From contig JAQUXR010000008.1 of assembly GCA_028692275.1 (NCBI GenBank), forward strand, positions 1-64,000: a DNA stretch of 64,000 nucleotides, written 5' to 3'. Below the pieces are notes generated by a model. The model was given only the letters and a program-made list of their open reading frames with translations. It did not search any database and was not told where the DNA came from. Position 1 is the stretch's first letter; each line of letters begins with the position of its first letter. Below, one piece after another: positions 1 to 8,088 of this stretch. The position numbers and the translations under genes are program-made. Source of the stretch: Frisingicoccus sp009929615. GTDB taxonomy: Bacteria; Bacillota; Clostridia; Lachnospirales; Lachnospiraceae.

Positions 1-119
1 TTGTTCTTGAGTTCTTCGCCGTCGGTGATAAACGAACAGCATTGCTTTTCCATCCGGTCAAGGGTGGCGTAACAAATCAATACATTACGTGGTGGCAATC
101 CCACGAAAAAAATGATTGA
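1..119 (+). CDS. 3' end of an unidentified protein, truncated by window edge
   Basis: An open frame enters from the left edge (first full codon at position 3) and ends at TGA 117-119, giving 38 residues that end in WWQSHEKND. The composition (VLEFFAVGDKR, then LFHPVKGG) looks like folded protein, not noise. I do not recognise the family. It lies just upstream of, and in the same direction as, the pilus-type operon, so it may be another gene of that locus. The reading is uncertain because a second frame is also open for about 27 codons. Confidence 0.4.
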   Translation, partial: VLEFFAVGDKRTALLFHPVKGGVTNQYITWWQSHEKND

Positions 120-145
120 CCCTTTTTTTATATTTTCTTTTTTTA

Positions 146-175
146 TTGTATTTTCCCCGTGCAATGCTATATAAT
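146..175 (+). promoter_or_regulatory. Sigma-A type promoter of the pilus operon
   Basis: TTGTAT at 146-151 and TATAAT at 170-175 are separated by 18 bases, followed by about 55 bases of leader before the first gene. The next nine genes follow without room for another obvious strong promoter, so this is probably the main promoter of the 231-7152 operon. Confidence 0.6.
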
Positions 176-230
176 AGAGGGGGAATATAACACTAAAACT
201 GTACTATAAATTTACTTATGGAGAAAAAAT

Positions 231-920
231 ATGAAACGTTTTCGATTGTTCAAACTTATTCAATCCTTACTACTTTTAGTACTGGCTGCTTTAAGCCTGT
301 ATCTTCCTTTTAGGGCAGGTGCTGTCCCATCCGGCTTTTCCTTAGCCTCCGGCAGTTTTATCCTCTGTCTTATTATATGGATTCTCTGTATTTGTTCCTT
401 CATCTTCATATTGATAGATATGTTTTTATTACAGAAGTTTGATTCGGAACACTTATCATTAAGTAATCTTACATATAAAGATACATTAACTGGTCTCCCA
501 AATCGCACCAGCTGTGATTCTATTCTATTCCAGTGTATTGATAATGATACTTTTAAAGACATCGGCCTTGTACTTCTTCGCCTTGATAACCTTGAAGACG
601 TGAATAAAGCCGAAGGCTGTCCCCGTGGAGATGTATTACTTGTGAACTTCTCAAAGCTTTTATCCCGTGTTGGTATGCCTTACGGAAATGTAGTTCGTAA
701 TAATTCTCACGGCTTTGCAATCATCATAAGAGATGGGCATATGCCTGTTCTAAATCAGTTTGCTGAGTCTTTTCAAAAGCACGTCAGCAGCTATAATCAG
801 TCGGGGCAGACTCCTAAGATTATGTATTCTATCAGCATGGTGGATAATAGTATTGACAATCATACAACGCCTCGTGACCTTGTCGGATATGCCAGTCATC
901 ATCTTGAAAAAGTTATTTAA
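231..920 (+). CDS. Membrane protein with degenerate GGDEF domain
   Basis: 229 residues with RBS GGAG before the ATG. Two hydrophobic segments (about 7-27 and 42-66) precede a GGDEF-type fold that opens with the typical DTLTGLPNR motif (84-92). Where diguanylate cyclases carry GG(D/E)EF, this protein has NNSHGF (157-162), so the metal- and GTP-binding signature is lost. It is therefore unlikely to make c-di-GMP and may act as a sensor or scaffold. It is the first gene of the ECF sigma/pilus operon, with 49 bases to the next gene. Known: degenerate GGDEF domains often become binding or regulatory domains. Inferred: a signalling input to the operon. Confidence 0.75.
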   Translation: MKRFRLFKLIQSLLLLVLAALSLYLPFRAGAVPSGFSLASGSFILCLIIWILCICSFIFILIDMFLLQKFDSEHLSLSNLTYKDTLTGLPNRTSCDSILFQCIDNDTFKDIGLVLLRLDNLEDVNKAEGCPRGDVLLVNFSKLLSRVGMPYGNVVRNNSHGFAIIIRDGHMPVLNQFAESFQKHVSSYNQSGQTPKIMYSISMVDNSIDNHTTPRDLVGYASHHLEKVI

Positions 921-969
921 TACCAGATTGATTTAATAAAGAAACAGCCCGGAGAGGAGGAGATCCGAT

Positions 970-1536
970 ATGTCACCCGATTATAAATATATAGCCACGT
1001 TGGTTCTCCGCACTCAGATGAACGACAGTAATGCCTTCGCCGAGCTTTATGCCCTAACTTATCAGAAAGAATATAATTTTGCCTGCAATTATCTCAAGGA
1101 CCCTATCCTAGCACAGGATGCCCTGCAGGAAACCTATATCCGCGTCTATAATAATATCTCACGTCTTAAAAATCCCCGGCTTTTTGTCTCCTGGATTCAT
1201 TCGATTAATTTCCGCATATGCTACACCATGCTTGAAAAGAAAAAGAATAATAATGAAGAATTTGCCGAGGAAACCTATTATAACGACATTGCGGACCCGA
1301 ATCCAACCCGGGACCCCGAATCAGCAACGATTCGAAAAAGTGAATCCCAGGAGTTTTTTGAATCGCTGAATAAACTACCGTCTAATGAACAGCAGGCTCT
1401 CATCATGCGATATCAAAACCAGATGAGCCTAACAGACATAGCTCAGACCATGGACTGTTCATTAAGCACTGTCAAGCGATATTTATTAAAAGGGCGGACC
1501 GCTCTACAGAAAAACATCAAAGAAAGGAGGAAATGA
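970..1536 (+). CDS. ECF-type RNA polymerase sigma factor
   Basis: 188 residues with RBS GGAGGAG. Region 2 is visible around residues 30-90 (YNFACNYLKDPILAQDALQE, then the tryptophan/FR segment WIHSINFR), and region 4 around 125-180 (LPSNEQQALIMRY, then a helix-turn-helix ending in STVKRYLLKGR). Length and domain order fit sigma-70 ECF factors. The next gene starts one base after its stop and encodes a single-pass membrane protein, the usual arrangement of sigma and anti-sigma. It is in one operon with pilus assembly genes, so these are probable targets along with its own operon. Its regulon cannot be read from this sequence. Confidence 0.9.
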   Translation: MSPDYKYIATLVLRTQMNDSNAFAELYALTYQKEYNFACNYLKDPILAQDALQETYIRVYNNISRLKNPRLFVSWIHSINFRICYTMLEKKKNNNEEFAEETYYNDIADPNPTRDPESATIRKSESQEFFESLNKLPSNEQQALIMRYQNQMSLTDIAQTMDCSLSTVKRYLLKGRTALQKNIKERRK

Positions 1537-1537
1537 T

Positions 1538-2296
1538 ATGGCTTCGAAAAACAAAAATCAATTTGAACATTACTTAAGCCCTAAAGATGCACAGCCTATT
1601 TTGGATGAGATTTTGCGTAACTGCCATCTCATTCCTAATTCCCTTCCTTTAGATGAGCTTGAAAATAATGCTTTAGCTACTATAAAAATCTTTCGACAGA
1701 TTAAACGAATCTGTATATTTGCCATTGCCATGTGCCTGATTATGCCGCTTCTGCTTATGAAGCCATCAATATCTGCACTTCCTGCATATGCTGCAAATAA
1801 TCAGACTTTATTAGAATTCGACTTGTCCTCTGTACTTCCTGTTAAATCTGTGAATGCAACCTTAAACGGTGTAAAAGCACCTATCTATGCTGTTGATGGT
1901 GATACTTACCGCATCCAGATTACAGAAGCCGGACATTTAATGATTACTGCTACTGCTTATAATAACCAAAAGATTATTTCCTCCACAGATGTTACATTAC
2001 TTCATTTAAAACCAGAAGTTTTTGGAAGTCATCGGGATGGCGATTCTATCATTATTGAATTAAAAGAAGGTTCCTATCCGATTAACTACACAAGCATTTA
2101 TGCAACGTCTTCCTCCGGACAGAAGATTTATCCTCTGTCTATTGATGAGATAGCGAAAACCGTGACCTTCGCCTATCCTTCGGAAGAATTGAATATTAAT
2201 ATTTCCGACACACAGGGTTCCTCAATTGTCGCTATCCTCAGTGTCTTTTACTCAAAAGGAGAGTCTGCAGATGTTTTTACAACTGAAGAACCATAA
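1538..2296 (+). CDS. Single-pass membrane protein, putative anti-sigma factor
   Basis: 252 residues with RBS AAAGGAGG overlapping the end of the sigma gene. About 56 cytoplasmic residues are followed by one membrane segment (about 57-75) and a beta-rich extracytoplasmic part of some 165 residues with an LPAYAA junction. There is no zinc anti-sigma HxxxCxxC motif. The assignment as anti-sigma rests on its position directly after the ECF gene and on its topology, not on a recognised domain. Its last 26 bases overlap the start of the next gene, suggesting translational coupling. It could also be a surface protein unrelated to sigma control. Confidence 0.55.
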   Translation: MASKNKNQFEHYLSPKDAQPILDEILRNCHLIPNSLPLDELENNALATIKIFRQIKRICIFAIAMCLIMPLLLMKPSISALPAYAANNQTLLEFDLSSVLPVKSVNATLNGVKAPIYAVDGDTYRIQITEAGHLMITATAYNNQKIISSTDVTLLHLKPEVFGSHRDGDSIIIELKEGSYPINYTSIYATSSSGQKIYPLSIDEIAKTVTFAYPSEELNINISDTQGSSIVAILSVFYSKGESADVFTTEEP

Positions 2297-3221
2297 ATTT
2301 TTCTTAGCAGCCTTCATCTTCTGCCTTTTGTGTACCGGCTGTTCCGGTGCCAGTCCACCAATGAGTGCCTCGGCTTCAGAACCTGCCGAGGATGCACCTC
2401 AGGGAAGCCGCGACAGTACACCTGTTGTTCTGGTTCCCGCCGCTGATAATTATTACGTGGAAAGCAGCGACGTAGCATCCATGGATGCTTCCCATACAGA
2501 TGAAGGTTATGTCATGATTAATTATTACGGTTCAAATCCAAAAGTAAAATTTCAATTGACAACCCCGGATGGTACAACCTACACCTATAGTCTCCATGGC
2601 GGATATGAAGTTTTTCCGCTGACAGGTGGCAACGGTACCTATGGTATCAAAGTTTTTGAGAATGTCGTCGATGATCAATATTCCCTGGGCTTTTCCTCAG
2701 CGATTGATGTTTCCATTCTCAATGAATTCGGTCCTTATTTATATCCGAATCAATATGTCAACTTTAATGCTGAAACACGCGCTGTGGCTAAAGGTGCTGA
2801 ACTGGCCTTTCCTGCCAATGACGAGTTGGATGTAGTCACTAATATTTATAATTATGTTACAGGTAATATTTCTTATGACAAGGAAAAGGCCTCTACTGTG
2901 GAATCCGGCTACCTTCCGGTTCCTGATGAAACTATGGATTCCGGCAAGGGCATCTGTTTTGACTATGCCGCGTTAATGGCCACTATGCTTCGCTCTCAGG
3001 GAATACCAACCCGTTTGGAAGTTGGCTATGCCGGAACAGCCTATCACGCCTGGGTTAGTGTTCATATCACTAATGTTGGCTGGCTGAATGGCATTATTGA
3101 ATTTGACGGTACCTCATGGGAATTAGTTGACCCAACACTCGGAGCCAGTAAAAAGGGTGATTCAGAGGTAAAAAAATTCATTGGTGACGGCAGTAACTAC
3201 ACGACCAAATACGTTTACTAA
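2271..3221 (+). CDS. Transglutaminase-like lipoprotein
   Basis: 316 residues. The start at 2271 is chosen because AAAGGAG sits seven bases upstream. A signal sequence ends in a lipobox (CTGC, lipidated Cys24), followed by a Ser/Ala/Pro-rich linker. The C-terminal half is a transglutaminase-like fold with the full triad: Cys229 in GKGICFDYAALM, His259 in YHAWVSV and Asp287 in WELVDPT. Such proteins act as cysteine proteases or form or break amide bonds outside the cell. In an operon with pilus-like genes it could process or cross-link surface fibres; that role is inferred. The start lies inside the anti-sigma-like gene. Confidence 0.85.
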   Translation: MFLQLKNHKFFLAAFIFCLLCTGCSGASPPMSASASEPAEDAPQGSRDSTPVVLVPAADNYYVESSDVASMDASHTDEGYVMINYYGSNPKVKFQLTTPDGTTYTYSLHGGYEVFPLTGGNGTYGIKVFENVVDDQYSLGFSSAIDVSILNEFGPYLYPNQYVNFNAETRAVAKGAELAFPANDELDVVTNIYNYVTGNISYDKEKASTVESGYLPVPDETMDSGKGICFDYAALMATMLRSQGIPTRLEVGYAGTAYHAWVSVHITNVGWLNGIIEFDGTSWELVDPTLGASKKGDSEVKKFIGDGSNYTTKYVY

Positions 3222-3249
3222 TACAATTATTATGGAAAAGAGGTTTCCC

Positions 3250-4284
3250 ATGTATTTAAATAATAGTGAATTGTCCACTTTTTTTGACCAGATGGCGATG
3301 ATTCTTCACTCCGGTATTTCTGTTATTGAAGGAATTGCCATTATGAAAGATGATGCCTATACTAAAGAAGGAGAAGCCATTCTTCAAACCATCTATGATC
3401 AGATGGAAGAAACCGGATGTCTTTATACATCCCTGGTGCATTCCGGCGTATTCCCACCCTATGCCCTTGAGCTCATTCATATTGGTGAAGAAACCGGTCA
3501 TCTTGAAAAGATTATGCGTTCTCTCTCCTTATATTATGAACGTGCAGAGGATGTCCGTCAGAGTATCAAAAGTGCTGTTGTCTACCCTTTGATTATGATT
3601 GGCATGATGTTTATTGTTATTCTTATTTTAATTATTAAAGTATTGCCTATGTTTAATCAGGTATTTATTCAACTTGGCAGTGAGATGACAGGATTCTCTT
3701 TGGCTTTAATGAATATAGGCACCGCCCTGAGCCAGTACTCTTTTATTTTCATTATTCTGCTGATTCTCATCGCTGCTGCTGTTATCTTTTTAAGCTATGT
3801 ACCGTCTGGAATCCAGTTGCGCAGCAAGATGGCCGCTCATTTTTTCCTTACACGGAAAATCACAGAAAAAATGGCTGTCAGTAAATTTGCTGCCGGTATG
3901 TCTCTGACACTGAGCAGTGGTCTCGATACTTTTGAAAGCCTTGAAATGGCCAGCCAGCTTATTGATAATCCTGTTGTTAAGAAACAGATTGCTGACTGCC
4001 AGAAATACACAAGCGAAGGCATGGATTTTTCAGAAGCATTATCGAAATCCGGGGTCTTTTCAGCTATGTATTCCCGCACGGCTTCTATCGGCTATAAAGC
4101 CGGTGCATTAGATGAACTGATGGAAAAGATTTCTATGCAGTACGAAGATGAAATTACCCTTCAGATGAATCATCTGATTGGCATATTAGAGCCATCACTG
4201 GTAGCACTGTTATCCATTATTGTCGGACTGATTTTATTATCTGTCATGCTTCCGTTGCTTGGTATCATGACAAATATCGGCTAA
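3250..4284 (+). CDS. PilC/GspF-type pilus inner-membrane platform protein
   Basis: 344 residues. The ATG at 3250 is preferred over upstream in-frame codons because AAGAGG lies just before it and the family's N-terminus then begins correctly. It contains two T2SSF repeats, each starting with a helical domain that recognises a dimer partner (FFDQMAMILHSGIS near the N-terminus and FAAGMSLTLSSGLD in the middle), and three membrane segments, including the C-terminal one after LEPSLVALL. It anchors the assembly ATPase and moves pilins in type IV pilus or type II secretion machines. It is the only platform gene seen here, and the four pilin-like genes and the ATPase follow directly. Confidence 0.93.
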   Translation: MYLNNSELSTFFDQMAMILHSGISVIEGIAIMKDDAYTKEGEAILQTIYDQMEETGCLYTSLVHSGVFPPYALELIHIGEETGHLEKIMRSLSLYYERAEDVRQSIKSAVVYPLIMIGMMFIVILILIIKVLPMFNQVFIQLGSEMTGFSLALMNIGTALSQYSFIFIILLILIAAAVIFLSYVPSGIQLRSKMAAHFFLTRKITEKMAVSKFAAGMSLTLSSGLDTFESLEMASQLIDNPVVKKQIADCQKYTSEGMDFSEALSKSGVFSAMYSRTASIGYKAGALDELMEKISMQYEDEITLQMNHLIGILEPSLVALLSIIVGLILLSVMLPLLGIMTNIG

Positions 4285-4297
4285 AGGAGTCTTTTAT

Positions 4298-4636
4298 ATG
4301 AACCGTTTTTCTAAAACTTCAGGAAAGGGATTTTCCCTTCGTTCCTTTATCCTTCCGGTTGTCCTCTTTCTCTTTTTTATAGGACTGTTTTTAAAAGGGG
4401 TTTCCGGTATAAACGCAACATCCGACCGTGAAAGCCAGCGTACCCTTCAAAACGCTTTAAATCGCAGTGTCATTCACTGCTATGCTATTGAGGGGCGCTA
4501 CCCACCTAGTCTTAACTATTTGGAAGAACATTACGGAATTATTTACGATGAAAATAAGTTTTTTGTTGACTATCAACCTGTGGCATCAAATATTATGCCA
4601 GACATCACCATTATTTCTTTGGAGGCCAGTGAATGA
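4298..4636 (+). CDS. Small pilin-like (pseudopilin) protein
   Basis: 112 residues with RBS AAAGGAG. The N-terminus reads GKGFSLRSF followed by a long hydrophobic stretch, which mimics the prepilin cleavage motif G|FTLxE but has Arg where pilins have Glu5. After the helix comes EGRYPPSLNYLEEHYG, a pattern typical of the region after the spine helix in pseudopilins. It is likely a minor pilin or assembly factor of the adjacent machine. The missing Glu5 means classic pilin packing is uncertain. Its stop overlaps the next start (ATGA). Confidence 0.7.
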   Translation: MNRFSKTSGKGFSLRSFILPVVLFLFFIGLFLKGVSGINATSDRESQRTLQNALNRSVIHCYAIEGRYPPSLNYLEEHYGIIYDENKFFVDYQPVASNIMPDITIISLEASE

Positions 4637-5139
4637 AAGTTCAGAAGCAAACTACCCATATGTTTGATTTTATATTTGTTCTGGCATTGTTCTGCGTATT
4701 TTCAGCTTCCGCCTTTCTGGCCGTTGTTATTGGTGCAAATGTTTATCAAAAAACCATGGATTCGATGGAAACGAATTATACCAGTCGTACCGCAACCGCT
4801 TATATTACCGAAAAGATTCGGCATAATGATATTACCGGTTCTATGAGTCTCGTTGATATCGACAATACTTTTTGTCTTTCATTAGTTTCTGTCTACGGAG
4901 ACACGAGTTATACGACCTATATATACAACTATCAAGGAAGTTTAAAAGAACTTTTTATAAAATCCTCAGATACGCCCAACCTTGCCTCTGGCGAAACTAT
5001 TATGTCCGTCAGTGATTTTTCTATGGAAAAGGTCAATAACAGTCTATACAGGATTACTGTATCCGATGTAAATTCAGATGAGCATTCGGTCTATATTTCT
5101 ATCCGAAGCGACATCGACGGAAGGGAGGCTGCGGAATGA
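4633..5139 (+). CDS. DUF4860 family membrane protein
   Basis: 168 residues starting in an ATGA overlap, with GGAGG upstream. One N-terminal membrane helix follows HMFDFIFVLALFCVF, a sequence I recognise from DUF4860 proteins of Lachnospiraceae pilus clusters. The rest is a beta-rich extracytoplasmic domain starting with a conserved TATAYITEKIRHND helix. The function is not known. The position between pilin-like genes suggests a minor pilin or assembly component. Confidence 0.75.
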   Translation: MKVQKQTTHMFDFIFVLALFCVFSASAFLAVVIGANVYQKTMDSMETNYTSRTATAYITEKIRHNDITGSMSLVDIDNTFCLSLVSVYGDTSYTTYIYNYQGSLKELFIKSSDTPNLASGETIMSVSDFSMEKVNNSLYRITVSDVNSDEHSVYISIRSDIDGREAAE

Positions 5140-5624
5140 AACCAAAATCCCGGACAACTCTCTTTCTGACAGAATTAATTATTGTCATTTGCTTTTTTTC
5201 AATTACCGCTGCTATTTGTACGCAGATATTTGCAAAGGCCCGCCTTGTCAGCATTCATACTTCAGATATGAATCAGGCTATTCTCCATGTCGAAAGTGTT
5301 GCTGAAGCTTTTCGAAGTGTCGATGGTGATTTTGAAGCTCTCTCACTACTCTTTCCTGAAGCCGATGCTGCAGGTAAAGATGAATTAAAACAAGGCATCC
5401 GCTCTACAAATGGCGAAAATTTTGAAAGTGGATATATGGAGTTCTTCTATGATGCCGACTGGAAAAGCTGTGATAAAAGCACTGCTATTTATCAGCTTAT
5501 TGTCAATACAACCGATGAAGGCAATATACGGACAGCACAGATTTCTGTCACAAAACTTCTTGCCGATGAAGTCCTCTATACTTTGGATGTTCAGAAACAT
5601 CCCAGGAAGGAGGCTGAACTATGA
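5136..5624 (+). CDS. Pilin-like protein with Glu-containing N-terminal helix
   Basis: 162 residues, ATGA overlap with the previous gene, RBS GGGAGG. The N-terminus reads TTLFLTELIIVICFF, close to the class III FTLxELIIVI spine helix of prepilins and with the glutamate retained, but without the glycine that precedes cleavage. The remainder is a mixed globular domain. It is probably a minor pilin of the same machine. Whether prepilin peptidase cuts it cannot be seen here. Confidence 0.65.
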   Translation: MKPKSRTTLFLTELIIVICFFSITAAICTQIFAKARLVSIHTSDMNQAILHVESVAEAFRSVDGDFEALSLLFPEADAAGKDELKQGIRSTNGENFESGYMEFFYDADWKSCDKSTAIYQLIVNTTDEGNIRTAQISVTKLLADEVLYTLDVQKHPRKEAEL

Positions 5625-6097
5625 GTAAAAAACGACCAATCGCATTTAATATAGGAACATCTTCTATACTATCTGTTTTTATACTTCTTGCTCTTGCCAC
5701 TTTTGCTGCTCTTTCTCTTGCAAGTGCCAATGCGGACTATCGTCTGAGTTCTGCTTTAAAGAGCCGGAACACAGCCTATTATGAAGCTTCAAATCAAGCC
5801 GAATTAAAACTTGCAGATATTGACGCTGTTCTGGCCGGATGCTATGCTCAGTCAGATTCTCCGGAAAGCTATTTTTCTCTTGCCGCCGGGCAACTGGGTA
5901 TAAGTGATAATCACACCCTTGAATGGCGTGAAGATATTTCGGAAGGTCAAACCCTTCTGATTCAGCTTACAATTCTCTATCCTGCCGCTGATATGCCTTA
6001 CTACTATCGAACCGATAGCTGGCGTATTGAACAGACGGATACAGAAACCGAAGATAATACATTAAATCTTTTAGATATGGAGGCGGAAAACCCATGA
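5621..6097 (+). CDS. Small single-pass membrane protein of the pilus cluster
   Basis: 158 residues, start overlapping the previous stop, RBS GGAGG. One membrane segment (about 14-35: SILSVFILLALATFAALSLA) is followed by a helix (NTAYYEASNQAELKLADIDA) and a short soluble tail. The layout resembles PilX-type minor pilins or membrane anchors. I do not recognise a named family. The tail is strongly acidic (DTETEDN). Translationally coupled to pilT-like at 6094. Confidence 0.6.
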   Translation: MSKKRPIAFNIGTSSILSVFILLALATFAALSLASANADYRLSSALKSRNTAYYEASNQAELKLADIDAVLAGCYAQSDSPESYFSLAAGQLGISDNHTLEWREDISEGQTLLIQLTILYPAADMPYYYRTDSWRIEQTDTETEDNTLNLLDMEAENP

Positions 6098-7152
6098 CCA
6101 TTGACACCCTATTACAACAGGCTACCCAGATGGGAGCTTCTGACGTCTTTATCGTCGCCGGACTTCCTTTCTCCTATAAGATTAATGGCAAACTTGTTCA
6201 TTTAAATGACGAAAAATTAATGCCGGCAGATACTTCCGTACTCATTCATGACATTTATGAACTGGCACAGCAACGGGATATTCAACATTTTCTCGATACC
6301 GGCGATGATGATTTTTCCTTTGCCCTCAAAGGTGTTTCCCGTTTTCGTGTCAGCACCTATAAGCAGAGAGGCTCTTTAGCAGCCGTTGTTCGTATCATTG
6401 CTTTCTCCCTGCCTGACCCCGAGGAACTTGGCATTATTCCACCGGTAATGAAACTTGCCGACTATACCAAAGGTCTTGTGCTGGTTACCGGTCCTGCCGG
6501 AAGCGGTAAATCTACCACCCTGGCATGTATTATTGATAAAATCAATTCAGAGCGGGAAGACCATATCATTACCTTGGAGGACCCTCTCGAGTATCTTCAC
6601 TCGCATAAGAAAAGTATTGTAAGCCAGCGAGAAATAAACACAGATACAGAATCCTATGTCAGTGCCCTCAGAGCGGCACTCAGACAGAGTCCCGATGTTA
6701 TTCTTCTTGGCGAGATGCGAGACTATGAAACAATTAACGTTGCCATGACGGCGGCCGAAACCGGTCATCTGGTTATTTCCACCCTCCATACCATTGGAGC
6801 TGCCAATACCATTGACCGAATCATTGATGTTTTCCCGCCAAGTCAGCAGCAGCAGATTGCTGTTCAGCTATCCATGGTTCTCCAGGCTGTTATATCCCAG
6901 CAGTTAGTTGCCACCTCTGATGGCAGACTGACACCTGCTTTTGAGATTATGACCGTTAATACTGCTATCCGTAACATGATTCGTGATAAGAAGATTCATC
7001 AGATTGACGGTTTGATTTACTCTTCCGCTACCGATGACATGCTTTCCATGGATTCCAGTTTGCTGAAACTCTATCAAGATAAAAAGATTGACAAGAACAG
7101 CGCTTTGTTCTATGCATCAAATCCGGATATGTTAAAAAGAAAATTACAATAA
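6094..7152 (+). CDS. pilT: PilT-type type IV pilus ATPase
   Basis: 352 residues with RBS GGAGG. N-terminal PAS-like domain, then the secretion-ATPase core: Walker A GPAGSGKST (133-141), Asp box LEDPLEY (161-167), Walker B LLGEMRD (204-210) and His box TGHLVISTLHT (223-233). The GEMRD motif and the short N-terminal domain match PilT retraction ATPases and not PilB/GspE, which carry a longer N-terminus and a CxxC zinc site. It is the only such ATPase in the operon, so it may power both extension and retraction, or the extension ATPase lies elsewhere. A terminator follows immediately. Confidence 0.93.
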   Translation: MTIDTLLQQATQMGASDVFIVAGLPFSYKINGKLVHLNDEKLMPADTSVLIHDIYELAQQRDIQHFLDTGDDDFSFALKGVSRFRVSTYKQRGSLAAVVRIIAFSLPDPEELGIIPPVMKLADYTKGLVLVTGPAGSGKSTTLACIIDKINSEREDHIITLEDPLEYLHSHKKSIVSQREINTDTESYVSALRAALRQSPDVILLGEMRDYETINVAMTAAETGHLVISTLHTIGAANTIDRIIDVFPPSQQQQIAVQLSMVLQAVISQQLVATSDGRLTPAFEIMTVNTAIRNMIRDKKIHQIDGLIYSSATDDMLSMDSSLLKLYQDKKIDKNSALFYASNPDMLKRKLQ

Positions 7153-7194
7153 AAAAAGGCTTTTCAGAAGGATTTCCTTTTGAAAAGCTTTTTT
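7151..7194. terminator. Bidirectional intrinsic terminator after pilT
   Basis: Stem GCTTTTCAGAAGG (7159-7171) pairs with 7176-7188 with one mismatch, loop of four, T run 7189-7194 on + and A run 7151-7158 serving the - strand. It ends the pilus operon and the converging RidA/SDMH operon. Confidence 0.85.
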
Positions 7195-7220
7195 GTAGGC
7201 ATTTTACTTGCATATATACT

Positions 7221-7601
7221 TTATTTTGCAACTGCAATAACTTCGATCTCGATTAAAGCTCCCTTTGGAAGGCTTGCTACTTCTACACAGGAACGGGCTG
7301 GTGCTTCCCCTGTAAAGTATTTTGCATAAATCTCATTCACTGTTGCAAAATCTCCCATATTATCTACGAATACGGTTGTTTTAATAACATCACTATAGGA
7401 TAATCCTGCTTCTGCTAAAACAGCTCCAAGATTTTTAAGTACCTGTTCTGTCTGGGAAACGATTCCTTCTGCCAAAACACCTGTTTCAGGAATCAGTCCA
7501 ATCTGGCCGGATGTAAATACGAAATCTCCTGCTTTTACTGCATGAACATATGGTCCCACTGCTGCTGGTGCATTTTTTGCATTAATTATTGTCTTTTCCA
7601 T
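7221..7601 (-). CDS. ridA: RidA family enamine/imine deaminase
   Basis: 126 residues. The ATG at 7601 is chosen because GGAGG lies eight bases upstream; an in-frame TTG further up is unlikely. It shows the RidA signatures GPYVHAVKAGDFVFTSGQI near the N-terminus and the C-terminal RSCVEVASLPKGALIEIE, with the substrate-binding Arg conserved. RidA hydrolyses reactive enamine/imine intermediates to ketoacids and ammonia. It is the last gene of the SDMH/purine operon, 51 bases after the MOSC gene, and may clear imines formed there; that link is inferred. Confidence 0.9.
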   Translation of the reverse strand: MEKTIINAKNAPAAVGPYVHAVKAGDFVFTSGQIGLIPETGVLAEGIVSQTEQVLKNLGAVLAEAGLSYSDVIKTTVFVDNMGDFATVNEIYAKYFTGEAPARSCVEVASLPKGALIEIEVIAVAK

Positions 7602-7652
7602 GCTTATTTCCTCCAAAATTTTTCTATTTCTACTATTTTATGACATCATTGT

Positions 7653-8084
7653 CTATTTGTCCAGTAATGTTTCCTCCAGAGTAATTTCATCTCCGACTTG
7701 AATCATACCACCTTGCTTTACAACAGCAAATATTCCCTCTCTGGGCATAATACATTTTCCTGTCTGTTTATATATATCGCAATGACTATGGCACTCTTTT
7801 CCTATCTGGGTTATCTCCAAAAGACAGTCACCGCAGCGAAGCCGGCTTCCTATAGGAAGTGATTTCAAGTCAAAACCCGTGACAAGAAGATTTTCCCCAA
7901 AAGCTCCTGGCTCCACATGAAAAACTTCGGCTTGTTCCAAAGGAAGGAGGCTCACCTGACGATGCCAGTTGCCACCATGAGCGTCGCCTTCCACGCCAAA
8001 GTTTTCTATAAGTCTGGCCTTGGGAATACTTTGTTTGGCCGTTCCGCGCTTTTCACTAATACAAATTGCCTGAATCTTTCCCAT
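7653..8084 (-). CDS. MOSC domain protein
   Basis: 143 residues, ATG at 8084 with GGTGAG just upstream and only four bases after the XdhC-like stop. The whole length is one MOSC fold: GVEGDAHGGNWHRQVSLL near the middle, PGAFGENL, then ITQIGKECHSHC and MPREGIFAVV. MOSC domains carry sulfur or selenium to molybdenum cofactors; in eukaryotic MOCOS a MOSC domain is fused to a NifS-like domain. Here a NifS-like protein is encoded separately in the same operon (11469-12587). A role in maturing the Mo centre is therefore likely but inferred. Confidence 0.88.
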   Translation of the reverse strand: MGKIQAICISEKRGTAKQSIPKARLIENFGVEGDAHGGNWHRQVSLLPLEQAEVFHVEPGAFGENLLVTGFDLKSLPIGSRLRCGDCLLEITQIGKECHSHCDIYKQTGKCIMPREGIFAVVKQGGMIQVGDEITLEETLLDK

Positions 8085-8088
8085 CTTC

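Noticed and set aside
2226..2270. Upstream start of the transglutaminase gene at 2226
   Set aside because: No ribosome binding site, and it would put 15 polar residues before a clear lipoprotein signal peptide; 2271 has AAAGGAG.
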